Source of the DNA: Verrucomicrobiota bacterium
Lineage (GTDB): Bacteria; Verrucomicrobiota; Verrucomicrobiia; Opitutales; Opitutaceae
DNA: 58,561 bases
Direction: 5' to 3'
Assembly: GCA_023426435.1 (NCBI GenBank)
Contig: JAFAAS010000040.1
Span: forward strand, 1-58,561
Both the position numbers and the translations under genes were made by a program. Shown here piece by piece: positions 1-7,912 of this stretch (the stretch's first letter is position 1; every line of letters starts with the position of its first letter). The notes beneath the pieces are model-generated. The model made no database searches. It had not been told where the DNA came from and saw only the letters and a program-made list of their open reading frames with translations.

Positions 1-21
1 GGTCAGGAGACCCCGCCCTAC
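1..21 (-). repeat. Truncated REP-like hairpin at window edge
   Basis: GGTC-AGGA-GACC followed by CCGCCCTAC has the same right half and CTAC foot as the hairpin at 1637-1662. Its outer left arm lies outside the window. Confidence 0.5.
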
Positions 22-27
22 AAAGGA

Positions 28-1011
28 TCAGTGACTAGCGGGGGATTTTTGGCCGCTGGCGAGGAGGGTTTCGAAGAACGGTTCAGACGTTTCGCGGGCG
101 ACGGTGGTCACTTCGACCTTGGTGAAACCGGTTTTTTTGAGGAAGCCGTGGAGCGCGCTTTCTTTGAAGCCGAGCCAGACGTCGGCGTAGAGCTCGCGGG
201 CTTTTTCGAACTCGTGTTCGTTGAGGTCGAGGATGAGGAGCTGGCCGCCGGGGCGGAGGATGCGGTGGGCTTCGTTGACGGCGACCTGCGGGTGTTGGGC
301 GTGATGGAGTGCTTGGGAGAGGATGGCGAGGTCGACGGATTTGTCGGCGAGTGGGACGCTTTCGATGTCGCCGAGTTTGTAGGCGAGGTTGGCGAGGTTG
401 TTTTTCTTCGCGAGCTCGGTGCCGACCTCGACCATGCGCGGGGAGTTATCGATGCACCAGACCTGGCGGGCGCGATGGGCGAGGAGTTGCGAGACGAGGC
501 CTTCGCCGGCGCCGAGGTCGGCGATGTCGATGGCGGGGGTGAGGCGGAGGGCGAGATGGCCGATGGCTTCCCAGGAGCGGCCGGGGCAGTAGTTTTTGCC
601 GAGGCGGCCGGCGATGAGGTTGAAATATTGCTCCTGGGTGCGGCGGCGTTTTTGGAGGATGCGATCGAGATTGGCGCGGTCTTCGGTGGCGACGGGGAGA
701 TCGGAGATCGAGTCGATGGCGGCGCGGAGGAGGGCGAGCGGTTTGGGCGCGAGATTGTTGCGGAGCGAGTAGAAGGCTTTTTTGCCGTCGCGGCGGTCGG
801 TGACGAGGTTGGCCTGGCGGAGGAGCGCGAGTTGGGAGGAGATGCGCGACTGGCCCATGCCGAGGATTTCCTGGAGCTCGGCGACGGCGAGCTCTTCGCG
901 GGTGAGGAGGGAAAGCAGGCGAAGGCGGGTGGGATCGGAGAGGATTTTGAGGATTTCCCAGGAGGCGTTCACGTGGAGGCGGACGCTGACAAGCGGGCAC
1001 GGGGATGGCAA
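28..1011 (-). CDS. ArsR-family HTH regulator fused to SAM-dependent methyltransferase
   Basis: The product (327 aa) has an N-terminal ArsR winged helix (about residues 15-95, with ILSDPTRLRLLSLL and the recognition helix around GMGQSRISSQLALL) followed by a class I methyltransferase domain (about 130-260; SAM-binding motif IADLGAGEGLVSQLL, then a polar SQALHH stretch and LRPGGQLLILDL). This fusion is a known type in which a DNA-binding domain carries a methyltransferase; the substrate is unknown. No cysteine-rich metal site of classical ArsR type is visible. The start is uncertain: the frame opens with TTG at 1011, and a GTG at 972 gives the family-typical beginning NASWEILKILSDPTR. The neighbour downstream lies outside the window, so its operon partner cannot be read. 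Confidence 0.88.
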   Translation of the reverse strand: MPSPCPLVSVRLHVNASWEILKILSDPTRLRLLSLLTREELAVAELQEILGMGQSRISSQLALLRQANLVTDRRDGKKAFYSLRNNLAPKPLALLRAAIDSISDLPVATEDRANLDRILQKRRRTQEQYFNLIAGRLGKNYCPGRSWEAIGHLALRLTPAIDIADLGAGEGLVSQLLAHRARQVWCIDNSPRMVEVGTELAKKNNLANLAYKLGDIESVPLADKSVDLAILSQALHHAQHPQVAVNEAHRILRPGGQLLILDLNEHEFEKARELYADVWLGFKESALHGFLKKTGFTKVEVTTVARETSEPFFETLLASGQKSPASH

Positions 1012-1150
1012 TTGCGCAGGTGTCGCGTCGGGCGGGGCCTGATCGGGTGAGCGGGGAGAGCGGGTGTGGCGACAGTTGACCGAAGCGATTCAAGCTGCGA
1101 GGCTCGCGGGCGTTCGGCAGGTTTATACAACGATCAAACAACCCAATCCC

Positions 1151-1540
1151 ATGGATACGCCTCCTCCAGAACCGACTCCTCCTCCTCCTCCCGCGCCCGT
1201 GGCGGCGACGCCTGTTGTCGTCAATGAAGACAAGACGGTGGCCATCGTGGCTTATCTCACGCTCATTGGCTTCATCGTGGCTGTGGTGCTGCACGGGCAG
1301 AAGAAGACGCGCCTCGGCGCGTATCACCTGCGGCAATCGCTGGGGATCATGCTGACGTTTATTGCGGGCAGTGTGATTGGGATCATTCCGATCCTTGGCT
1401 GGCTGGTGTTGTTTGTGGCGATGATCGGCGGGTTTGTGCTGTGGGTGTTTGGATTGATCAACGCCGTGAATGGGAAACTGCAGCCGGCGCCGGTGCTCGG
1501 TAAGCACTTCGAGAACTGGTTCGGGACGGCGTTCGATTGA
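1151..1540 (+). CDS. DUF4870-type small membrane protein
   Basis: A 129-residue protein with a proline-rich cytoplasmic head (MDTPPPEPTPPPPPAPV, residues 1-18), then EDKTVAIVAYLTLIGFIVAV and two further hydrophobic segments, the last around GWLVLFVAMIGGFVLWVFGL. The order TM, short basic loop with HLRQSLG, TM, TM matches the DUF4870/Tic20-like family, whose function is not established. The ATG at 1151 is chosen because it starts exactly at the proline-rich head; an upstream in-frame start at 1064 would add a non-conserved stretch. A strong terminator follows at 1572, so it is probably monocistronic. Confidence 0.82.
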   Translation: MDTPPPEPTPPPPPAPVAATPVVVNEDKTVAIVAYLTLIGFIVAVVLHGQKKTRLGAYHLRQSLGIMLTFIAGSVIGIIPILGWLVLFVAMIGGFVLWVFGLINAVNGKLQPAPVLGKHFENWFGTAFD

Positions 1541-1571
1541 GCGCGGGTCGGTTCAAGCGATTTAAGATGCG

Positions 1572-1600
1572 AAAGCGCGCCTGCGGGCGCGCTTTTTCTT
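1572..1600 (+). terminator. Rho-independent terminator of the DUF4870 gene
   Basis: A perfect 10-bp stem (1572-1581 with 1586-1595, arms AAAGCGCGCC and GGCGCGCTTT) closes a TGCG tetraloop and runs into TTTTTCTTT. It sits about 30 bases after the stop codon of the gene at 1151-1540. Confidence 0.85.
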
Positions 1601-1606
1601 TGGGGG

Positions 1607-1631
1607 AGCACGGTCAGGTTGACCGTGCTAC
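1607..1631 (-). repeat. REP-like hairpin, GTAG foot
   Basis: A perfect 10-bp inverted repeat (AGCACGGTCA, loop GGT, TGACCGTGCT) ends in CTAC, which reads GTAG at the 5' foot on the minus strand. It lies between two gene terminators, directly next to a second REP of another stem sequence. Confidence 0.65.
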
Positions 1632-1636
1632 GGGGC

Positions 1637-1662
1637 GGCGAGGTCGGGGGACCCCGCCCTAC
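1637..1662 (-). repeat. REP-like hairpin, GTAG foot
   Basis: Stem GGCGaGGTC / GACCcCGCC (one A/C mismatch), loop GGGG, followed by CTAC. The first 21 bases of the window (1-21) match its right-hand part with two substitutions, so a second copy is probably cut by the window edge. Confidence 0.65.
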
Positions 1663-1667
1663 GTGGC

Positions 1668-1698
1668 AAAAAAAAGCGCCGGCTTTGGGGGCCGGCGC
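1668..1698 (-). terminator. Rho-independent terminator of long greA
   Basis: On the minus strand an 8-bp GC stem (GCGCCGGC / GCCGGCGC, 1676-1683 with 1691-1698) is followed by eight T residues (1668-1675). It lies 24 bases beyond the greA stop codon. Confidence 0.85.
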
Positions 1699-1721
1699 GG
1701 GTGAGGTGAGTTGTAGAACGG

Positions 1722-3575
1722 TTAGCTCGCGAGGGTGTCGGCGTAGCGGGCGATGCTGACGATCTCGTAGTCTTCCTCGGAGTTGCCGGTTTTCACGCGG
1801 ACGACCTCGCCGGCTTTTTTGCCGAGAAGAGCGATGCCGAAAGGCGTCTGGTAGGAGATGATGTGATTGTCGGGATCGCTGTCCCAGGCGCCGAGGACGG
1901 TGTAACGCGTGACGTTGCCGTTGGCGGTGTTCTTGACCTCGACGATGGTGCCGATGCTGACCTGGTCGGTGGTGGCTTCCTTGAAGTCGGTGATGCGGGC
2001 TCGGCCGAGGTCGCGCTCGAGCTGGGTTTTTTGGGCCATGAGGACCTGTTGATCCTGTTTGGCCATCTTGTATTCGGAGTTTTCCTTGAGGTCGCCGTGC
2101 TCGCGGGCGGCGGCGATGGCTTTGGAGTTTTCCGGAATCTTCTTGGAGACGATGTTCTCGTATTCCTCGCGCTTGCGCTCGAAGGACGCTTTCGAGACGA
2201 GGAGCTGTTCTTCCTTCGATTCGGCGTCGGCGGCGACGAGCGATTGGATTTTCGGGAAGATTTTGATGAAGCGGGCGAGGAGGGACTTTTTGGTGAGCTC
2301 CTCGAAGCCCTGATTGAGCATCAATGTGTTTGCGAGATCGCGCGCGGTTTCGGGGTCGGCGGTCGAGAGCAGGTCGGCGATGAGCTCGGTGTCTTCGCTG
2401 AGGATATCCGCGAGAGGGATACGGCGGGCGCTGGAAGCTTGGAGCGCCTCGTAGTCGATGGCGAAGAAGATGGCGCCGAGGAGGCGGGGGGTGATGAGAT
2501 CGTTGAGCAGCTTGGCGAATTTCTTCGAGTGGCGGTTCTTGACGATCCAGAGGAGGACGGGCGCGCGGAGATTTTGCTCGGTTTGCCAGCGTTTGAGGAC
2601 GGCGGCGAGCTCGTCGGAATGGCCCTGCTCGACGAGGAAGTTGATGCACTCGGTGGTGAACTTGCCCTGCGAGGTTTTGAGCAGTTGGAAAAGGAGTTCG
2701 CGGGCCTCGATCGGGTGGGTCTCGTTGACGAGCTCGAGGAAGCGGGACTGGAAATGGACCGGGATCTTTTCGGCGATGGCGGGGAGATCGCGGGTGTTGG
2801 CGATGACCGCGGATTGCTGCGGTTCGAACGTGCTGGGATCGACCTCGAGGCGGCGGGCGAGCTCGTCGCGGACGAAGGCGCCGTAGAGACGTTCGGAGGC
2901 GTCGAGCTGATTGCTGGTTTTCACCGCGTCGGCCAGGCCGGTGAGAATCGCGGAGAGATCGGTTTTGACCTCCTTCTTGTCGACGGTGCTGAGGAGTTCT
3001 TCGGCGAGGGCGATGCGGCGGCGGGCGGAGCGGGTGCCGTTGAATTGCTCGAGGATTTCGTCTTCGGCGGAAACGGGGGTTTCGCGGAGGACGTAGCACT
3101 CGGTTTTCTTTTCGGGGACCTGGATGCGCGGGTCCTTGGCGACGAGCTTCTTGGTGCTGGCCCACCATTTCTTGAATTTTTCCTGGCCGAGGACCTGGGC
3201 GAGGGTGATCTCGAGGTCGATGGCGGTGGTGGCGCGGTTGGGGTAGGATTCGAGGGCTTCGACGACGAGTTGAGCGGGGTTGTCGGCGATGAGTTCGGCG
3301 ATTTTGGCGGAGTCGGTTTCCTTGCGGACGAGGAGGTGGTTGGCCGGGAGGATCTCCATGGTGTTCACGCAGAAAGCGGGATCCATGGCGTGGCCCTTCT
3401 TGTCCTTGAAATCGATGATCAGACGTTGGGTGGAGTCGTCGTAGCTTTGGATCTGGCCGAAGCCCCAGCTCCGGTGGATCACGTAAGCGCCGGGCTCCAT
3501 CGCTTCGAGTTTGGCTTTGGCCGTTTTGAGCGGCGGGTTTTTGGCGATGAGCGCGGAAACAGCTTCGGAATTCAT
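1722..3575 (-). CDS. greA: Long-form GreA transcript cleavage/elongation factor
   Basis: The C-terminal part is a complete GreA: coiled coil about residues 450-525 with the catalytic tip EHGDLKENSEY, whose acidic residues reach the RNA polymerase active site to stimulate transcript cleavage, then the FKBP-like C-terminal domain (SIGTIVEVKN to GKKAGEVVRV). About 440 extra residues precede it: a small beta domain (EPGAYVIHRSWGFGQIQSYD, residues about 27-90, resembling CarD/Tudor-like RNAP-binding folds by pattern only) and a long helical region of TPR/armadillo-like character. Ordinary GreA is about 158 aa; this product is 617. From memory, Chlamydia encodes a similar ~715-aa GreA, so the long form may be a PVC-superphylum trait. 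The ATG at 3575 is chosen because upstream residues are low complexity and lie in the divergent promoter region shared with the methyltransferase at 3733. Confidence 0.88.
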   Translation of the reverse strand: MNSEAVSALIAKNPPLKTAKAKLEAMEPGAYVIHRSWGFGQIQSYDDSTQRLIIDFKDKKGHAMDPAFCVNTMEILPANHLLVRKETDSAKIAELIADNPAQLVVEALESYPNRATTAIDLEITLAQVLGQEKFKKWWASTKKLVAKDPRIQVPEKKTECYVLRETPVSAEDEILEQFNGTRSARRRIALAEELLSTVDKKEVKTDLSAILTGLADAVKTSNQLDASERLYGAFVRDELARRLEVDPSTFEPQQSAVIANTRDLPAIAEKIPVHFQSRFLELVNETHPIEARELLFQLLKTSQGKFTTECINFLVEQGHSDELAAVLKRWQTEQNLRAPVLLWIVKNRHSKKFAKLLNDLITPRLLGAIFFAIDYEALQASSARRIPLADILSEDTELIADLLSTADPETARDLANTLMLNQGFEELTKKSLLARFIKIFPKIQSLVAADAESKEEQLLVSKASFERKREEYENIVSKKIPENSKAIAAAREHGDLKENSEYKMAKQDQQVLMAQKTQLERDLGRARITDFKEATTDQVSIGTIVEVKNTANGNVTRYTVLGAWDSDPDNHIISYQTPFGIALLGKKAGEVVRVKTGNSEEDYEIVSIARYADTLAS

Positions 3576-3732
3576 TTTTACGAAAGTAATGACCTGAACG
3601 GGTAAGTTGAGCGGGGAATGAATGGCGTTGTCAAACAGTGTATCTTTTGCGGCCGGCGGGTGGGCGGAAGGCGATGAGGCGGTTGTTTTTGCTGGCGCGC
3701 GGGACGAGAGTGAGGCGGGCTCGCACTTAATT

Positions 3733-5085
3733 ATGGCAGATGTTTCCGCAGTGGGTTCCGACAAGAACGAGGCGCGTGCCGATGCGTGGGGGGCGGCGGT
3801 GCGGCTGGTGGCGCGCTGGCTGGAGCGGCGGGAGCGCGTGGATGAGTTGTTGGAATCGCTGGGCCGGTCGATCACGGGAGCGGAGCGGGCGCGGTGCCAG
3901 CATTTGGTGTTTGGCGTGGTGCGGCATTTTGGGCGGATCGAGGCGGCGTTGGGGCGGTTGGTCGCGCATCCGCCGCGGTTTGCGACGCGGGCGGTGTTGT
4001 TTGTGGCGGGATTTGAACTGATTGAAGCCAGCGCGGAGGCGGATGAAGGGCGGGTTGCGAAGATTGTGCATCACGCGGTGGAGCGGACGAAGACGCTGAC
4101 GAGTCCGGCGGAGGCGCGGTTGGTGAACGCGGTGGTGCGGAAGCTGGCGGGTGCGATGGCGAGTCCGCCGCCGCCGAAACTCGCGCCGGCGGAGGTGTTG
4201 GCGGAGTATTTTTCGCATCCGGTGTGGCTGGTGCGGAGCTGGCTGGCGCAGTTTGGGGCGGAGGCGACGCGGAAATTGCTCGAGTGGAATCAGCGGCCGG
4301 CGCCGGTGTATGCGCGTTGGCGGGGCGGGAAGGTTGGAGCGGAAGCGGCGGAATTGCGCGGTGAGGGCACCGCGCCTCCAGATTGGTTCAAGCTGACGGA
4401 GTGGGATGGGTTTTATGAGATTCCGGCGGGGCGGTGGGGGGAGGTGGAGCCCTTGTTGAGGAGCGGGAAGATTTATTTGCAGGATCCGGCGACGCGGATC
4501 GCGGTGGACGTGCTTGCGCCGCAGGAGACGGAAGTGGTGCTCGACGGGTGTGCGGCGCCGGGCGGGAAAAGTCTCCTGATTGCGGATACGATGAAGCGCG
4601 GGAAGGTGATCGCGATGGATTTACCGGGGACGCGGATCGAGCGGCTGGCGGAGAATTTGTCGCGCGTGCCGGAGACGGTCGGGGTGGCGTTGGTGCAGGC
4701 GGATTTGCGCGAGAATGCGGCGGCGATGTTGAAGGAGCATGAGTTGCCGCGGGAGTTTGCGGCGGTGCTGTTGGATGTGCCGTGTTCGAATACGGGCGTG
4801 ATGCGTCACCGCGTGGATGTGAAGTGGCGGTTGCAAGAAGGGGATTTTAAGAAGCATCCGCGTCAGCAGAAAGCGTTGCTGTCGGCGGCGGCGCGGCTGG
4901 TGGGTCGCGGCGGGCGGCTGGTGTATTCGACGTGCAGCATCGATGAGGAGGAAAACGAGCACGTGGTGCGCGAGTTTCTGGCGGACCGGCACGGACAGTG
5001 GACGCTGGAGAAGAGCGTGGTGTCGCGACCGTGGGAAACGGGCCACGATGGGGCGGGGGCGTTTTTGCTGCGCAAAAACGGGTAG
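3733..5085 (+). CDS. rsmB: RsmB-like rRNA (cytosine-C5)-methyltransferase
   Basis: A 450-aa protein with an N-terminal NusB-like RNA-binding helical domain (about 15-145) and a C-terminal SAM methyltransferase of the NOL1/NOP2/Sun group: LDGCAAPGGKSLLIADTM is the SAM motif, LLDVPCSNTGVMRH carries the PC catalytic-release cysteine and LVYSTCSIDEEENE the TC nucleophile cysteine. Known family role: m5C967 methylation of 16S rRNA. The start ATG at 3733 follows the divergent spacer with greA. A REP hairpin (4356-4380) is inserted in frame in the linker between the two domains and codes for RGEGTAPP; the frame stays open. A second, distinct family member lies at 42181-43404. Confidence 0.92.
   Translation: MADVSAVGSDKNEARADAWGAAVRLVARWLERRERVDELLESLGRSITGAERARCQHLVFGVVRHFGRIEAALGRLVAHPPRFATRAVLFVAGFELIEASAEADEGRVAKIVHHAVERTKTLTSPAEARLVNAVVRKLAGAMASPPPPKLAPAEVLAEYFSHPVWLVRSWLAQFGAEATRKLLEWNQRPAPVYARWRGGKVGAEAAELRGEGTAPPDWFKLTEWDGFYEIPAGRWGEVEPLLRSGKIYLQDPATRIAVDVLAPQETEVVLDGCAAPGGKSLLIADTMKRGKVIAMDLPGTRIERLAENLSRVPETVGVALVQADLRENAAAMLKEHELPREFAAVLLDVPCSNTGVMRHRVDVKWRLQEGDFKKHPRQQKALLSAAARLVGRGGRLVYSTCSIDEEENEHVVREFLADRHGQWTLEKSVVSRPWETGHDGAGAFLLRKNG
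4356..4380 (-). repeat. REP (GGAG foot) inside rsmB
   Basis: GCGCGGTG, AGGG loop, CACCGCGC, then CTCCA. Identical core to the copies at 14401, 38389 and 38939. It is read in the one plus-strand phase that yields CGC-GGT-GAG-GGC and therefore no stop. Confidence 0.85.
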
Positions 5086-5186
5086 TTTGGAGTTGGGAGT
5101 TCGGAGTTCCGAGTTTGGAGTTGGTCGGAAGGGGGAGGCGCGAAACGACAACCCGGAACTCCAAACTCAAAACTCCAAACTCGGCG
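5086..5186. repeat. GGAGTTTGGAGTT-type dispersed repeat, inverted pair
   Basis: Between the convergent rsmB and protease genes a run of GGAGTT-type units (5090-5123) faces a run of AACTCCAAACTC-type units (5153-5181), so the spacer can fold back on itself. The same sequence family recurs near 32553-32648, 42030-42110 and 42868-42975. Confidence 0.6.
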
Positions 5187-5206
5187 CCGCGGCGCCGCGT
5201 GCGCCG

Positions 5207-6415
5207 CTAGGGGACGAGGTCGAAGACGGGGATGCGTTTTTCGGATTCCTCGGTTCCGTTGAGGAAGGTGAACGTGATGGCTTCGGCGGTGGCGACGAGT
5301 TGTTGGTAACGGGTGATGTCCCACTCGGCGACGGGCTGGCCTTCGATGCGGGTGACGAGGTCGCCGGTTTGGACGCCGGCGGCGGCGGCGGGGGAATCGG
5401 GGACAACGCTGGCGACGCGCCAGTAAACGGGGGTTTTGTTGAAGCTGACGCCGGCGTTGCGGAGCGGTGTGGCGGCGACGGGGGTGGGATCTTCGCGGAA
5501 GAAAGTGACCTGGTTGTGGTCCTGGTCGAACGTGACCGTGAAATGGCCGAGGATGCCGCCGCCGATGGAGGTGAGTTCGTCGGACGTGTCGATGACGGGC
5601 TGGCGGATCACGTAATCGCCGAGATGAAGATCCTGGGCGAGGCGGCCGATGCGTTGCTCGCGATCGCCGCTGAGCGTGGCGATGGTGGCGCCGGGGCGGG
5701 GTGGAACGGCGAATTCGGGTTGGAGGCCGACGGGGTTTAGGCTGAGAGAAGCGTCGCTGCCGGAGTCGATGAGGGCGACGAGGGTTTGGTTGCCGAGGCG
5801 GAGCGGGATGATGGGGATGTTGCGCTCGTTATTGAAATGGATCGACGTGCCGGCGGTGGGCGGCGGGGCGGAGAGAGGTTGGAGGAGGATGCGGGCGTTG
5901 GGGTAGTCGAGCGTGAGAACGGTTTCGCGGAAGAGCGGGAAGCCCAGAATGCCGTCGATTTGGATGCCGAGGTGCGCGGAGATGGCGCTGCAGTCGTAGA
6001 TGAGTGCCTGGACGTTTTCGAAGACGGCGCCGCCGAGGTCGATTTTGCGCAGCGTGGTGGCGGTGAGGAGGGCGGTTTCGCCGGTGGCGGAGCGGACGCG
6101 GACGAGCGGGGTGGTGGGCGGCGGGGCGTTGCGGGCGGCGTAGCGGGCGGCGAGTTCGGGCGAGACGAGGGTGACGGAAGCGCCGGTGTCGATGAGGAAG
6201 TGGTAAGGGCCGCGTTTGTCCCACTTCGTTTCGATCACGAGGTAGTTGGAGAGAGGTTTGGCCGGAATGGTGACGACGGGACCATCGAGCGTGGTGCGGC
6301 CGGGGCGCGGGAGCTCGCGGCGAAAGAGTTGGCAGCCGGTGAATGCGATCAGGAGTGCAAGCGCCAGGAGCAGGCGCACGACCGGACGTTGAAAGCGTGG
6401 GAACGCGGGCGTCAT
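5207..6415 (-). CDS. Retropepsin-like aspartyl protease lipoprotein with PDZ domain
   Basis: A 402-aa protein with a lipoprotein-type signal (LLLALALLIAFTGC, cysteine near residue 24), two pepsin-like half-sites, FLIDTGASVTLVSPELA (about 65-80) and VALIDSGSDASLSLNPVGL (about 200), and a C-terminal PDZ domain (about 315-385, SPAAAAGVQTGDLVTRIEG). Two D-S/T-G motifs in one chain indicate a monomeric pepsin-like arrangement of the bacterial gag-polyprotein-protease-like family. Role is inferred: envelope-anchored proteolysis. The ATG at 6415 overlaps the stop codon of the MFS gene by four bases (ATGA), which implies translational coupling and fixes the start. Confidence 0.85.
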   Translation of the reverse strand: MTPAFPRFQRPVVRLLLALALLIAFTGCQLFRRELPRPGRTTLDGPVVTIPAKPLSNYLVIETKWDKRGPYHFLIDTGASVTLVSPELAARYAARNAPPPTTPLVRVRSATGETALLTATTLRKIDLGGAVFENVQALIYDCSAISAHLGIQIDGILGFPLFRETVLTLDYPNARILLQPLSAPPPTAGTSIHFNNERNIPIIPLRLGNQTLVALIDSGSDASLSLNPVGLQPEFAVPPRPGATIATLSGDREQRIGRLAQDLHLGDYVIRQPVIDTSDELTSIGGGILGHFTVTFDQDHNQVTFFREDPTPVAATPLRNAGVSFNKTPVYWRVASVVPDSPAAAAGVQTGDLVTRIEGQPVAEWDITRYQQLVATAEAITFTFLNGTEESEKRIPVFDLVP

Positions 6416-7740
6416 TTCGCGGGCTGGGGCAGCGAGCGGCTGAGCCAGAGGGCGCCGAGAGCGAATGCCGCGCCGGCGACGAACACGCTGGCGGAACCGA
6501 AGACCCAGAAAACGGTGCCGGCGATGACCGGCGTGATCGCGCGGGAGAGCGCGCCGAGAGAGCGAAAGATGCCGAGGGCGCGGCCCTGCTGGTGTTGGGC
6601 GCTGTAGAGAGAGATCAAGCCGGTGGTGGAAGGATTGACGAGACCGGAGCCGAGGGCGAGAGCGGCGAGGCCGAGGTAGAGGAGCCACGGTTCCGGGGCG
6701 TAGCCGATGCAGATAAGACCGACGATCGAAGCGGCGAGGCCGGCCATGAGGATGGCGGTTTCGGTGTGACGGGTCAGCAGCTTGCGGACGATGTAGCCCT
6801 GCGTGACGATGGCGCAGAGCCCGAGGAAACCGAGCAGGTATCCGTTTTCGCGTGACGTGTAGCCGAAGCGTTCGGCGGCGAGGAAGGTGAGCGCGGTTTC
6901 CATGGCGACGAAGGAGACCGAGTAGATGAAGGCGACGAGGTTGGCGCGGCGGAGGGCGCGGTCTTCGAGACTGAGGATGGCGCGAAGCGGATTACGGAGC
7001 CGCGCCGGGTGAGATTCCGCGCGGGTGGTGTCGGAGAGCGTTTCGCGGAAACGGCGGTGAATCCAGACGAGATTGATCAGGCAAAGGATGAACGCGAGGG
7101 CGGCGGGGACGGTGAACGGGTTGAGGCCGAAGCGGGCGAGCGAGGGGGCGATTTCGACGAGATTGATCTGGGTGGCGAAGGCGCCGAGCATCGGGCCGGT
7201 GACGAGGCCGAGGCCGAAAGCGGCGCCGACGAGGCCCATGGCTTTGGAGCGTTCGGCGCGCGTGGTGACGTCGGCGACGGCGGCGGTGGCGACGGAGAGA
7301 TTTCCGCTGAACGCGCCGCTGACGATGCGGGAAAGGACGAAGAGCCAGAACGAGCCGCTGACGATCCAGATGAGATAACCGAACGCGGTGCCGGCGACGG
7401 TGAGGAGGAGGACGGGGCGACGGCCGCGTCGGTCGCTGACGGCGCCCCAGAACGGAGCGAAGATGAATTGCAGGATGGAAAAGAGGGAACTGATGACGCC
7501 GCCGAAGAGGACGGCGGCGAAGTTTTCATCTTTGCCGAGGGCGCGGGCGAGGGTGTCGGTGTGGCCGACGAGCCAGCCGAGCAGGCCGGAGTGGCCGTCG
7601 GTGGAAAGGTAATGCGTCAGCAGATCGGGTCCGAGCGGGAAGATGATGGAGAACCCGATCAGGTCGATGTAGAGCGTAAGGAAGATGACGCCGAGCGAGA
7701 GAGGACGGGTGGGCGATGGCGTGGCAGCGGGAGCAGGCAC
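6412..7740 (-). CDS. MFS transporter, TetA/drug-efflux type
   Basis: Roughly 442 residues with twelve predicted membrane segments; LGVIFLTLYIDLIGFSIIFPLGP is the TetA-like first helix and SDRRGRRPVLLLT after the second helix is the MFS motif A; FGLGLVTGPMLGAF is a motif C-like antiporter signature. Substrate unknown. The start is uncertain. The open frame runs back to a GTG at 7899, but that lies inside the REP/terminator of the upstream TonB gene, so a later start is more likely; GTG at 7740 places 14 residues before helix 1 and is used here, with TTG at 7788 as an alternative. It is translationally coupled to the downstream protease lipoprotein. Confidence 0.82.
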   Translation of the reverse strand: MPAPAATPSPTRPLSLGVIFLTLYIDLIGFSIIFPLGPDLLTHYLSTDGHSGLLGWLVGHTDTLARALGKDENFAAVLFGGVISSLFSILQFIFAPFWGAVSDRRGRRPVLLLTVAGTAFGYLIWIVSGSFWLFVLSRIVSGAFSGNLSVATAAVADVTTRAERSKAMGLVGAAFGLGLVTGPMLGAFATQINLVEIAPSLARFGLNPFTVPAALAFILCLINLVWIHRRFRETLSDTTRAESHPARLRNPLRAILSLEDRALRRANLVAFIYSVSFVAMETALTFLAAERFGYTSRENGYLLGFLGLCAIVTQGYIVRKLLTRHTETAILMAGLAASIVGLICIGYAPEPWLLYLGLAALALGSGLVNPSTTGLISLYSAQHQQGRALGIFRSLGALSRAITPVIAGTVFWVFGSASVFVAGAAFALGALWLSRSLPQPAK

Positions 7741-7864
7741 GGGAAAAGCGGGAACGAAAACGGTTCCGCGCGGAAGGCCAAGGAGCAAAGCGGGGAAATG
7801 CGGGGACGCGTGGAGGATCGAGTGCGGCGGTGAGGAGGTTTCGGAGGGGGAGGAGGCGGGCGGA

Positions 7865-7894
7865 CAATAAAAAAGCCCGGCGGGGACGCCGGGC
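7865..7894 (-). terminator. Terminator of the TonB receptor gene formed by a REP
   Basis: On the minus strand the perfect stem GCCCGGCG / CGCCGGGC with a TCCC loop is followed directly by TTTTTTATT. It lies 13-48 bases after the TonB stop codon, so the REP hairpin very probably works as the intrinsic terminator. Confidence 0.75.
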
Positions 7895-7900
7895 TCCACC
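7875..7900 (-). repeat. REP (GGAG foot, GCCCGGCG stem)
   Basis: GCCCGGCG-GGGA-CGCCGGGC followed by TCCACC. On the minus strand it begins GGTGGAGCCCGG. Same subfamily as 24811-24836 and 44509-44533. Confidence 0.75.
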
Positions 7901-7912
7901 TGCAGGAGGGTG

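Noticed and set aside
31..1050. Long plus-strand open frame opposite the ArsR-methyltransferase gene
   Set aside because: It is a GC-driven antisense shadow; its translation is rich in E, G, D and V without any domain, while the minus strand shows clear ArsR and methyltransferase motifs.
3576..3875. A 100-residue N-terminal extension of GreA
   Set aside because: The extra residues are Ser/Arg/Ala-rich, overlap the divergent rsmB start and precede the family-like MNSEAVSALI start.
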